DNA of 64,000 nucleotides, taken from positions 3,107,501 through 3,171,500 of the forward strand of contig NZ_SGWE01000004.1 of the NCBI RefSeq assembly GCF_013337115.1, given 5' to 3'. The stretch comes from Deinococcus sp. JMULE3. Lineage in GTDB: Bacteria; Deinococcota; Deinococci; Deinococcales; Deinococcaceae. A program made the translations under genes and the position numbers. Of this stretch, positions 32,082-39,060 are shown one piece after another; the first letter of the stretch is position 1; each line of letters opens with the position of its first letter. The notes under the pieces are model-generated. The model did not search any database. It was not told the origin of the DNA and saw only the letters and a list, made by a program, of their open reading frames with translations.

Positions 32082-32849
32082 ATGACCGACTCGCAGGTGG
32101 TGAATCCCGCGCGGTTCCTGGGCCGCGCCGACGCGTACGCCGCCGCCCGGCCCGGTTACCCCGCCGCGCTGGGACAGTGGTTGCAGGAGGCCGGGCTGCT
32201 GTCGGGCGGCGTGGCGGACATCGGTGCGGGCACCGGGCGGTTCACGGCGCTGCTGCTCTCGGGCGGGGCGCGCGTGGCGGCGGTGGAACCCAACCCGGAG
32301 ATGCGCGCCCACCTCGAAACCAACCTGGAGGGTGCCGTCCGCGCCGGGGGGCTGAGCGTCCACGAGGGTACGTCCGAGGCCACCGGGCTGCCGGGCGCCA
32401 GCGCCGGGCTGATCACGGCGGCGCAGGCCGCGCACTGGTTCGACCCGGCCCGCACCGTCCCGGAATTCCGGCGGGTGCTGCGGCCCGGCGGGCGCGTGCT
32501 GCTCGTGTGGAACGACTGGCGCGCGGCGGACAGCCCCTTCAACCGCGCGTACGGCGAGGTCGTCCGGGCCTTCACCGGGGACGACCCGCTGCGGACCCGC
32601 GTGCTGGAGGACGAACTGCCCCAGCACCTCCCCGGCGGGTTCACGCGGCACACCTTCACGCACGGGCACCCCCTGACGCGCGAGGGCCTGCGCGCCCTGG
32701 CGACCAGCGTCAGCTACCTGCCGAACCACGGCGACGTGACCTACCCGGCGCTGGAGCGGGCGCTGGACGCCGCCTTCGACGTGCACGCCACCGGAGGTCA
32801 GGTCGTGCTGGCGTACCAGACGCAGGCGTACCTGGGGCGACTGGACTGA
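32082..32849 (+). CDS. Class I SAM-dependent methyltransferase
   Basis: A 255-residue methyltransferase of the UbiE/type-11 kind. Motif I is VADIGAGTGRFTALLL, the acidic loop VAAVEPNPEMRAHLE, motif II LITAAQAAHWFDP and motif III RVLRPGGRVLLVWNDW. The N-terminal ARFLGRADAYAAARPGYPAAL is typical of this group, which often acts on small molecules. The substrate is unknown. Starts with ATG after a TANNNT element and converges with the receiver gene. Confidence 0.9.
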   Translation: MTDSQVVNPARFLGRADAYAAARPGYPAALGQWLQEAGLLSGGVADIGAGTGRFTALLLSGGARVAAVEPNPEMRAHLETNLEGAVRAGGLSVHEGTSEATGLPGASAGLITAAQAAHWFDPARTVPEFRRVLRPGGRVLLVWNDWRAADSPFNRAYGEVVRAFTGDDPLRTRVLEDELPQHLPGGFTRHTFTHGHPLTREGLRALATSVSYLPNHGDVTYPALERALDAAFDVHATGGQVVLAYQTQAYLGRLD

Positions 32850-32853
32850 ACCT

Positions 32854-33288
32854 TCAGCCTTGCTTGGGCAGCACGCCGCGCAGCAGGTCGGCGAGCAGCG
32901 CGCGGTACTCGTCCAGGCGGGCGGGCCGGACGTGGTACGCACTCGCTCCGGCCCGCAGCGCGGCGTCGGCGCGGCCTGCCGCCTCGGCCGCGCCGAGGAT
33001 CACGACCGGAACGTCCGCGTAGCCCGGCGCGGCCCGCAGGGTCCGCAGGACGTCCACGCCCATGCGGCCCGGCATGTCCTCCTCGATGAGGATCAGGTCC
33101 GGGCGCGGGCCGCCGGGGGCCGTCAGGGCGCGCAGGGTCGCCCCGCTGGGCGGTCCGGCCTGCACGGCGCAGTCAGGCGCGCATTCCTGAATCAGGGTGC
33201 TGACCAGCGTGCATTCGTGCGGGTCGTCGTCCAGCACCACGATCAGGGGCAGCCGGCTGGGAGGGTCGGTGGGCAGGAAGTGCGGCAT
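32854..33288 (-). CDS. Degenerate receiver-domain protein (pseudo-response regulator)
   Basis: A 144-residue stand-alone receiver fold. The acidic patch is present (VVLDDDPHECTLV), but the phosphoacceptor Asp is replaced by Glu in DLILIEEDMPGRMG. The switch Thr/Ser is Gly in VVILGAAEAAG, and the conserved Lys is Arg in AYHVRPARLDEY. It therefore cannot be phosphorylated in the usual way and may be fixed in an active-like state or act by protein contact. There is no output domain. The ATG at 33288 fits the fold start (PLIVVLDDD). No sensor kinase is nearby. Confidence 0.84.
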   Translation of the reverse strand: MPHFLPTDPPSRLPLIVVLDDDPHECTLVSTLIQECAPDCAVQAGPPSGATLRALTAPGGPRPDLILIEEDMPGRMGVDVLRTLRAAPGYADVPVVILGAAEAAGRADAALRAGASAYHVRPARLDEYRALLADLLRGVLPKQG

Positions 33289-33378
33289 GGTCGGATGCCG
33301 CCACTGTGCCACGCGCCGCGCCTGCACGCCAGCGAAAGGCGGCGTGATCTCCGGGCATGGCGCGCCGGATCGTGCAGA

Positions 33379-33407
33379 AGTGGACAGCTGTCGCGGGAAT
33401 GTCCACT
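33379..33407. promoter_or_regulatory. Candidate TetR operator
   Basis: AGTGGACA and TGTCCACT form a perfect 8-bp inverted repeat with a 13-bp spacer, in the divergent gap between the receiver gene and the TetR gene. It lies 57 bp before the TetR start. Autoregulation is the usual arrangement. Confidence 0.5.
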
Positions 33408-33463
33408 GGAATGCCCATTCAGTCAGGCCCTGCAGATGAACGGATCATAAAATCAGGGGCGTA

Positions 33464-34018
33464 ATGGTGCCCAGAAACCGCAGCGTCCGGCGAACCAAGG
33501 CGGCGCTTCAGTCCGCGCTGGTGGACCTCCTGCTTGAACAGCAGAACCTTCAGACTGTCACGGTGCAGGCCATCTGCGACCGCGCGAACATCAGCCGCTC
33601 GACCTTCTACCTGCACTTCGAGAACAAGGACGAGGTGCTCAGCAGTTACCTCCTACAGATGATCGGCCGCGTTCACGACGCCCTGCGCGCCTGGACCGGC
33701 TCGGACGACACCCGCTGGACCGTGTACTTCGCGCACATCGCGCACATCGCCCCGATCCTGAGTTCCCTCAGCCCGGACGGTGGCCCGCACGCCATCCTGT
33801 CCCGGTATGAACGGCAGTTTGCGGTGATCATGCAGGACCTCGTCATGCCGGGCCGCGTGCCCAGCCACGACCCGGCGGTCGGCTACGCCGCGCATTACCT
33901 CAGCGGCGGGCTGCTGGCCCTGACGTGGTGGTGGGTCGAGGAGGACCGCTGCGCCACGCCCGCCCAGGAGATGTCGCGCCGCTACCACGCGCTGTGCAGC
34001 GGGCAGCTCTGCCCGTAA
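33464..34018 (+). CDS. TetR/AcrR family transcriptional regulator
   Basis: A 184-residue repressor-type protein. The HTH is clear at residues 8-55: RRTKAALQSALVDLLLEQQN, then TVQAICDRANISRSTFYLHFENKDEVLSSYL, close to the TetR_C_7/DUF-type regulators of Gram-positive bacteria. The helical ligand domain ends with [25 protein letters not shown]. The ligand is unknown. TAAAAT lies 10 nt before the ATG. The inverted repeat at 33379-33407 is the likely operator. A hairpin at 34035 ends the gene. Confidence 0.9.
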   Translation: MVPRNRSVRRTKAALQSALVDLLLEQQNLQTVTVQAICDRANISRSTFYLHFENKDEVLSSYLLQMIGRVHDALRAWTGSDDTRWTVYFAHIAHIAPILSSLSPDGGPHAILSRYERQFAVIMQDLVMPGRVPSHDPAVGYAAHYLSGGLLALTWWWVEEDRCATPAQEMSRRYHALCSGQLCP

Positions 34019-34034
34019 GCCCCATCACGTGAAC

Positions 34035-34063
34035 GGAGGCGGCCCGCACCAGGGGCCGCCTCC
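34035..34063. terminator. Bidirectional terminator between the TetR and lipase genes
   Basis: GGAGGCGGCCC and GGGCCGCCTCC make a perfect 11-bp stem with a 7-nt loop between convergent genes; no T-run on either side. Confidence 0.65.
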
Positions 34064-34083
34064 TGCTTCGGTGGTGCCGCGCG

Positions 34084-35442
34084 TTACTGGCCGGCCAGGA
34101 ACGCCGCCTGATTGCGGTAGAAGGCCTTCACGTCCCGGAAGGACAGGTTCCCGGTGATGTCGATGTGGTCGTACCCGTCCACGCGGCCCAGGCGGTACCA
34201 GCCTCCGGGCGCGGTGAGCTGCCCGGTGTACGCGGCGCTGCTCTGGCCCAGCGGGGCGTTCATGGAGCGGTTCGGGACGATGCCGTCGTTCGCCCACCAG
34301 GAGCTGTCGTACCCGATCCCGCCGGGGCTGCGGCCGCTGATGTTCCCCAGGCCCGGCTTGAGCGGCCACGCGTACGGGTACGCGATGGGGGAGAGGACGG
34401 CGTTCATGGTCAGGTTCGGGTATTGCCAGCCCGTGACGAGGCCCCGGCTGGTGGCGTTCGTCTCCCAGGAGAAGTACTTCGTGGTGCGGCTGCGGCCCAC
34501 GTAAGTATTTAGTGCGGCGGAGCCGTCCACGCTCAGGTCGTACGCCGCCTGATCACGGCTGTTCCAGATGCCGGAGTTGAAGACCCGGTTGTTGTACGCG
34601 CTGAAGCCCTCGCCCGCCGCGCGGCTCAGGCCCCACTGGCCCAGGTCGAAGTCGTACACGAAGTTCTCCGGGTCGATACTGCCGACGCTGGCGGCGAACG
34701 CCAGGATCAGGTTCTTGAACATGGGAATCGCGTCCTGCAGGGTGTCCGCCGCCGGGGAGCCGCTGTTGGGCGTGCTGACGGTCATGACGTTCCGGACCCA
34801 TCCGGCGCGCCCCCCGCTGAACAGGCCGCCGCTGGCGCGGTTGGCGGCGTCCCCGTCATCCAGCAGTTTCACGAGCAGCCGCGCGGTCTGCCCCCCCATG
34901 GAGTGCCCCAGCAGGTTCACGGGGTGCGCGGCGTCCCAGGCGGGATAGACGCCCGCGTAGCATTTCTTCGTGTCCTTCTGCGCGTGCCCCTGCGTCTGGG
35001 CGTGCGCCGCGCCGTAATCCACGCAGCCGCCCTTGATCTGCGCGAACAATTCCGCCGCGCGGTCCCAGTTGCTGCTGACCGGCCCCAGGCTGGCGGTGTA
35101 CACGGTGTATCCCTGGGCGCGCAGGTCGGCCTGCACGTCCAGCAGTCCGCCCCAGTAGCGCAGGCCCAGGCCCTCGTCGCGGCCCCAGCCGCCCACGCCG
35201 TGAATGAGGATCAGCGGGACGCTCTTATCGAGTGCCAGCGTGCGGGGCTGCGTGCCGCCGGGGTAAGTGGCGGCCAGATCGGTGAGTTTCGGCGCGGCGA
35301 TCGCCTCGGTCGGGGTGGGGGTCGAGGTGACACTCAGGTGCGTGCCCGCCTGTGCGGTGGGCGTGGCGGGGTCGCTGCGGCACGCGGACAGAAGGCTGGT
35401 GACGGCAAGGAGCAGCGTGAGGGGAAGGCGGGATGCGGTCAT
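34084..35442 (-). CDS. Lipoprotein lipase of the family I.5 (L1-like) type
   Basis: A 452-residue exported esterase. The signal (MTASRLPLTLLLAVTSLLSA, then Cys) carries a lipobox, followed by a Thr/Pro linker. The catalytic part is strikingly like the thermostable Geobacillus and staphylococcal lipases: PLILIHGVGGWGRDEGLGLR, GPVSSNWDRAAELFAQIKGG, VDYGAAHAQTQGHA, the nucleophile LLGHSMGGQTARLLVKLL, YDFDLGQWGLSRAAGEGF, ANDGIVPNRSMN (Asp) and GYDHIDITG (His). Zinc-binding Asp/His positions of that family lie in the same blocks. It probably hydrolyses triacylglycerols or long-chain esters. AGGAGA precedes the ATG by 5 nt. Confidence 0.9.
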   Translation of the reverse strand: MTASRLPLTLLLAVTSLLSACRSDPATPTAQAGTHLSVTSTPTPTEAIAAPKLTDLAATYPGGTQPRTLALDKSVPLILIHGVGGWGRDEGLGLRYWGGLLDVQADLRAQGYTVYTASLGPVSSNWDRAAELFAQIKGGCVDYGAAHAQTQGHAQKDTKKCYAGVYPAWDAAHPVNLLGHSMGGQTARLLVKLLDDGDAANRASGGLFSGGRAGWVRNVMTVSTPNSGSPAADTLQDAIPMFKNLILAFAASVGSIDPENFVYDFDLGQWGLSRAAGEGFSAYNNRVFNSGIWNSRDQAAYDLSVDGSAALNTYVGRSRTTKYFSWETNATSRGLVTGWQYPNLTMNAVLSPIAYPYAWPLKPGLGNISGRSPGGIGYDSSWWANDGIVPNRSMNAPLGQSSAAYTGQLTAPGGWYRLGRVDGYDHIDITGNLSFRDVKAFYRNQAAFLAGQ

Positions 35443-35663
35443 ACGGTCTCCTGGGTGGCAGTCCAGGCGGCCACGCTCCACCCGGTTCGGGGGTGGCGTG
35501 TGGGGGCCGGTCGCCGGGTGAATTGTGGGTACCGGAGCATGGTGACAGTTGGCTGACCGCGTGTCTTGACCCGAGTCCAGAAGGATGGGTTCCTGTCGTC
35601 TGGAAGGCGCTGGATCACCTGTGGGGAATCTGGCACCCACACCCTTGAATGGCATTTGAAAAG

Positions 35664-35677
35664 TTTTCGGTCGAAAA
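35664..35677. promoter_or_regulatory. TTTTCG/CGAAAA palindrome upstream of lysT
   Basis: TTTTCGGTCGAAAA is a 6-bp inverted repeat with a 2-bp centre in the most AT-rich stretch of the 284-bp gap between the lipase and lysT genes, 49 bp before the lysT start. It could be an operator for the lysine cluster. The remainder of the gap shows no gene. Confidence 0.35.
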
Positions 35678-35726
35678 TCCAGTCAATCTCACGCCGCTGC
35701 CGGGCGGATGCGGCATGATGGGGCGC

Positions 35727-37013
35727 ATGACGAACCCCACCCCCCGCCCGCAGACCATGGCGGAAAAGATCCTCTCCCGGCGCGGCACGCAGGTCGTGTA
35801 CGCCGGTGACCTCGCGGTCGTCGAGGTCGATCAGGTCATGGTCGTGGACTCCATCGCCCAGAGCTTCATCCAGCGCATGGGGCAGGACCTGAACGCCACC
35901 CCCAAATACCCCGAGCGGGTCAGCATCGTGATCGACCACGTCGCCCCGGCCAGTACCGTCAGCGTGGCGCAGGCGCAGAAGGAAGCGCGCGAGTACGCCG
36001 CGCAGACCGGCGTGCGCCTCTTCGACGTGGGGCGCGGCATCTGCCATCAGGTCCTGATGGAGGAGGGCCTGGCCCGCCCCGGCTGGATCGTGCTGGGCAG
36101 CGACAGCCACAGCACCACCTACGGCGCGGTCGCCGCGTTCGGCAGCGGCATGGGCGCCACCGACATCGCCCTGGCCGCCGCCAGCGGCAAGACGTGGCTG
36201 AAGGTCCCTGACAGCGTGAAAGTCACCTTCACGGGCGACCTGCGGCCCGGCGTGACCGCCAAGGACGTCGCGCTGGAGATGATCCGCCGCCTCGGCGCGG
36301 ACGGAGCGACGTACCAGAGCATCGAGATGCACGCCGGGGACCGCTTCACGCGCGGCGAACGCATGACCCTCGCCAACCTCTGCGTCGAGGCCGGCGCGAA
36401 GGCCGGACTGGTCGTCCCCGGCGGCGAGATCCTCACCGCGTACGGGTACGACATTCCCGAATGGGTCTACCCTGACGAGGGCGCCACGTACGTGCAGAGC
36501 ATCGAGATCGACCTTGCCACCCTGAACCCCCGCATGAGTGCGCCCAGCGAGGTGGACAACGTGTTCGACGTGGCCGACCTGCGCGAGCAGCTGCGCGACC
36601 AGCACGTGGATCAGGTATTCATCGGCACCTGCACCAACGGACGCATCGAGGACCTGCACGCCGCCGCCGACGTCCTGCGCGGACGGCGCGTCGCGCCGGG
36701 CACGCGCCTCCTCGTGATTCCGGCCAGCAGTCAGGTCATGGAGGACGCCATGGCCGACGGCACGTTGTTGACCCTGCAACGCGCCGGAGCGGTCCTGGGC
36801 ACGCCCGGCTGCGGGCCGTGCATGGGCCGCCACCAGGGCGTGCTCGCCCCCGGCGAGGTCTGCGTCAGCACCAGCAACCGCAACTTCATCGGGCGGATGG
36901 GCGACAAGGACGCCCGCATCTACCTCGCGTCGCCCGCCGTGGCCGCCGCGACCGCCGTCATGGGCCGCGTCGCGCTGCCCGAAGACGTGCTCGCCACCTC
37001 GGTACCCGCGTGA
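35727..37013 (+). CDS. lysT: Homoaconitase/3-isopropylmalate dehydratase-type large subunit (LysT)
   Basis: A 428-residue [4Fe-4S] hydro-lyase subunit that isomerises homocitrate to homoisocitrate in the aminoadipate lysine pathway, with LysU. Blocks: MAEKILSRRGTQVVYAGDL, IVIDHVAPAS, GICHQVLMEEG, VLGSDSHSTTYGAVAAFGSGMGATD, FIGTCTNGRIEDL and GTPGCGPCMGRHQG. The last two carry the cluster cysteines. Aconitase-family large subunits of leucine synthesis are similar; the lysUWX neighbours decide for lysine. Start ATG 35727 (CATGAT ends 7 nt upstream). Overlaps the next gene as GTGA. Confidence 0.93.
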   Translation: MTNPTPRPQTMAEKILSRRGTQVVYAGDLAVVEVDQVMVVDSIAQSFIQRMGQDLNATPKYPERVSIVIDHVAPASTVSVAQAQKEAREYAAQTGVRLFDVGRGICHQVLMEEGLARPGWIVLGSDSHSTTYGAVAAFGSGMGATDIALAAASGKTWLKVPDSVKVTFTGDLRPGVTAKDVALEMIRRLGADGATYQSIEMHAGDRFTRGERMTLANLCVEAGAKAGLVVPGGEILTAYGYDIPEWVYPDEGATYVQSIEIDLATLNPRMSAPSEVDNVFDVADLREQLRDQHVDQVFIGTCTNGRIEDLHAAADVLRGRRVAPGTRLLVIPASSQVMEDAMADGTLLTLQRAGAVLGTPGCGPCMGRHQGVLAPGEVCVSTSNRNFIGRMGDKDARIYLASPAVAAATAVMGRVALPEDVLATSVPA

Positions 37014-37366
37014 CCGACGCGAACTTCTGGGCGGTCCTCGACACTCTCATGGCGGACGCCGAGGTGGTCGTCGAGCAGCCCGTCGGGTCGGCCCACCCGC
37101 GCTTCCCGGACACCTGCTATCCCCTCGACTACGGGTCGCTGCGCGGCACGACTTCCGGTAACAGCGCGGAGATCGACGTGTTTCTGGGACATCCGGACGC
37201 CCGCGCCGTGACGGGCGTGGTCGCCACCGTGGACGCCCGCAAGCGCGACACGGAACTCAAACTGCTGCTGGGCTGCACGCCCGAGCAGATGCAGGCGGTG
37301 CAGGCGTTCCTGTCCTGGCCGGGCTCGTTCGGCTGCGTGGTGCTGTCCACCCCGGTGCCCGCGTGA
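37010..37366 (+). CDS. Inorganic pyrophosphatase-family small protein
   Basis: A 118-residue protein matching the short PPase-like family: VVVEQPVGSAHPRFPDTCYP, LDYGSLRGTTSGNSAEIDVFLG, ARAVTGVVATVDARKRDTELKLLLGCT and a VVLSTPVP end. The first two blocks contain the soluble pyrophosphatase-like sheet (the family's usual D-x-D-x-x-D is only partly kept: EIDVF). Catalysis is therefore uncertain. It sits between lysT and a VOC gene with GTGA overlaps on both sides, so it is expressed with the lysine pathway. Confidence 0.83.
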   Translation: MTDANFWAVLDTLMADAEVVVEQPVGSAHPRFPDTCYPLDYGSLRGTTSGNSAEIDVFLGHPDARAVTGVVATVDARKRDTELKLLLGCTPEQMQAVQAFLSWPGSFGCVVLSTPVPA

Positions 37367-37764
37367 ACGTCCGGCTGGATCACTGCGTGCTGCACGTCTC
37401 GGACTGGGCGCGCTCGAACGAGTTCTACGCGAGGGTGCTGGGGGCCGAAGTTATCCCGCGCGGGCAGGGCTTCGCGTACCGCTTCGGGGCGCAGCAGCTG
37501 AACCTGCACGGGCCGGGCCTGAGTCCGCAGCCGCTGGCGCGGGTGCCGGTCGCGCCGGGTGGCAGTGACCTGTGCTTCGTGTGGGACGGCCCGGTCAGTG
37601 GGGCCGCCGCGCACCTGGGTGCGTGTGGCGTGCCGGTGGAACTGGGACCGGTGGCCCGCGCGGGCGCGCAGGGGAACGGCCTGAGCGTGTACTTCCGCGA
37701 TCCGGACGGGTCGCTGCTGGAATTCATCAGTTACGAGCAGTCAAGCGAGCAAGAGGGGGCCTGA
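37363..37764 (+). CDS. VOC (glyoxalase/bleomycin resistance) family protein
   Basis: A 133-residue two-module vicinal-oxygen-chelate protein. RLDHCVLHVSDWARSNEFYARVLGAE opens module one; FVWDGPVSGAAAHLGACGVPVELGP and VYFRDPDGSLLEFISYE form module two. The presumed metal residues are His (LDHC), His (NLHGP) and Glu (LLEF). Substrate unknown. GTG start overlapping the previous stop; the gene ends 1 nt before lysU, whose Shine-Dalgarno sequence lies in its last codons. Confidence 0.88.
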   Translation: MNVRLDHCVLHVSDWARSNEFYARVLGAEVIPRGQGFAYRFGAQQLNLHGPGLSPQPLARVPVAPGGSDLCFVWDGPVSGAAAHLGACGVPVELGPVARAGAQGNGLSVYFRDPDGSLLEFISYEQSSEQEGA

Positions 37765-37765
37765 G

Positions 37766-38260
37766 ATGCCGAGAATCTGGAAATTTGGTGACAGTGTGAA
37801 CACGGACGATATCCTGCCGGGCAAGTTCGCGCCGTTCATGGCGGGCGAGGACGTGTTTCAGACGTTCGCGTTCCATTACATCCGCCCGGAGTTCGCAGCA
37901 GCGGTGCAGCCCGGCGACGTGCTGATCGGGGGGCGTAACTGGGGCCTGGGTAGCAGCCGTGAGTACGCCCCGCAGGCGCTGAAGAAGTTGCAGGTGGGCG
38001 GGATCGTCGCGCCGAGTTTCGCGCGGATCCACTACCGCAACCTCCTGAACCTGGGCATTCCGGCGTTCGAGTACGACCTGACCGGGCTGCTGGAGGACGG
38101 CGCGGAGGTGTCCCTGGACGTGCCCACGGGAGTCCTGACGTACGCGGGCGGGACAGTGCAGCTGCCGCCGCCGCCGGAGTTCCTGCGTGAGGCGCTGGCC
38201 GAGGGGAGCATCCTGGCGTTCTTCAAGAAGCACGGGCGTTTTCCCGGCGAGCCCGCCTAA
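37766..38260 (+). CDS. lysU: Homoaconitase-type small subunit (LysU)
   Basis: A 164-residue swivel-domain subunit of the aconitase family. Blocks: GDSVNTDDILPGKFAPFM (with the substrate-specificity loop), FAFHYIRPEFAAAVQPGDVLIGGRNWGLGSSREYAPQAL and FARIHYRNLLNLGIPAFEYD. It pairs with LysT for homoaconitate hydration. The loop after GRNWG resembles that of leuD/lysU enzymes from Thermus, and position in the lysine cluster supports LysU. AGAGGGGG precedes the ATG by 6 nt. Its TAA stop doubles as the start of the -10 for the next gene. Confidence 0.93.
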   Translation: MPRIWKFGDSVNTDDILPGKFAPFMAGEDVFQTFAFHYIRPEFAAAVQPGDVLIGGRNWGLGSSREYAPQALKKLQVGGIVAPSFARIHYRNLLNLGIPAFEYDLTGLLEDGAEVSLDVPTGVLTYAGGTVQLPPPPEFLREALAEGSILAFFKKHGRFPGEPA

Positions 38261-38263
38261 ACT
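38258..38263 (+). promoter_or_regulatory. -10 element nested in the lysU stop codon
   Basis: TAAACT begins with the lysU TAA stop and ends 6 nt before the ATG at 38270. This would give the zinc-ribbon gene its own leaderless transcript within the lysine cluster. Confidence 0.55.
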
Positions 38264-38269
38264 GGGTGT

Positions 38270-38605
38270 ATGGCGACCCTTGAGATTGATTGCCCCATCT
38301 GTGCCGAGGTGCTGGAACTGACCGATCAGGACCGCGCGGAGCTTCAGGTGGGGGACGTGATCGTGTGTTCCTCCTGTCATTCGGAAATGGAGGTGACCCG
38401 CAACGACGGCGGCGAGGACTTCGAACTGGAACTGCTGGGCGCGATGACGACCTGCCCGAACTGCGACGAGGAGTTCGAGGTGACGGCCGAGATGCTGCAG
38501 GCGGCCCCGATGACCCGTGCGCAGGACGGCGTGGAGGTCGCGCTCATGACCTGCCCGCACTGCCGCGCGAAGTTCGAGCTTGAACTGGCGGACGACGAGG
38601 GGTAA
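38270..38605 (+). CDS. Double zinc-ribbon (CxxC) protein next to lysW
   Basis: A 111-residue acidic protein. It holds two LysW-like zinc ribbons in tandem: CPIC...CSSC (residues 8-34) and CPNC...CPHC (residues 60-97). The stretches LELTDQDRAELQVGDVIVC and MEVTRNDGGEDFELELL mirror the LysW order (C-x2-C, acidic ELxLxNPELGELVxC, x2-C). There is no EDWGE tail, so it is not a carrier of the LysW kind. It may be a structural or regulatory relative that retained the cysteines its neighbour lacks; that is inference. Confidence 0.8.
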   Translation: MATLEIDCPICAEVLELTDQDRAELQVGDVIVCSSCHSEMEVTRNDGGEDFELELLGAMTTCPNCDEEFEVTAEMLQAAPMTRAQDGVEVALMTCPHCRAKFELELADDEG

Positions 38606-38622
38606 GTCCCCTAGACAATAAC

Positions 38623-38645
38623 AAACGATAAGCTCGATATCGTTT
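38623..38645. promoter_or_regulatory. Inverted repeat in the lysW promoter region
   Basis: AAACGATA and TATCGTTT form a perfect 8-bp inverted repeat around a 7-nt centre in an unusually AT-rich 65-bp gap. TAGCCT (38645-38650) just after it could be the -10, with AGGAG and the ATG of lysW following. The repeat would suit a repressor site; a short hairpin is the alternative. Confidence 0.45.
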
Positions 38646-38670
38646 AGCCTATCAAACGCAAGGAGTGATT

Positions 38671-38844
38671 ATGGCTACCGTTCAATTTGAAAACCCCGAT
38701 ACCGGCGCGACCATCGAACTGACCAACCCCGAACTGGGCGAACTCGTCATCGACGACGAGACCGGCGTGGAATATGAGGTCGTCTCCATCGACCCCCCCC
38801 GCCTCGAAGCCGCCCCGCAGGAAGCGGAGGACTGGGGCGAGTAA
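38671..38844 (+). CDS. lysW: Lysine biosynthesis amino-group carrier LysW
   Basis: A 57-residue acidic protein ending in EAEDWGE, the invariant tail whose terminal Glu is joined to aminoadipate by LysX and carried through the pathway. The middle, LTNPELGELVIDDETGVEYEVV, matches LysW. Thermus LysW binds zinc through CPEC and CEDC; here these positions read FENPDTG and DDETG, so all four cysteines are lost. The carrier function needs only the tail and acidic surface, but the fold must be stabilised otherwise. AGGAG precedes the ATG by 5 nt. Confidence 0.93.
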   Translation: MATVQFENPDTGATIELTNPELGELVIDDETGVEYEVVSIDPPRLEAAPQEAEDWGE

Positions 38845-38935
38845 AGCGGACACAGCTGGCGGTCAACCCGGTGGTCCGGCAGCTGAGGGCGCAGTCCCCG
38901 AAGGTGTCGGACCCGAGCGGAGCGAGAACCCGATC

Positions 38936-39006
38936 CCAGCAGCGATCCGAAGTGGAAGGAACGGGCGTGGTGTTCGCCCGTTTCTGAAGCGGAGGATCGC
39001 TGCTGG
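38936..39006 (+). other. Structured 71-nt leader between lysW and lysX
   Basis: CCAGCAGCGATCC (38936-38948) and GGATCGCTGCTGG (38994-39006) are a perfect 13-bp inverted repeat. They enclose an inner hairpin ACGGGCG/CGCCCGT with a 7-nt loop (38961-38981). The stretch before it (GACCCGAGCGGAGCGAG) resembles part of the repeat at 53 kb. It lies in a 216-bp gap inside the lysine cluster and ends 54 nt before lysX, so it could be an attenuator or another small repeat. Confidence 0.6.
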
Positions 39007-39060
39007 CCCCAGGCACCTCTGCCGTCTGACCGCCCGCCCGCTTTCCCCCAGGAGACCAGC

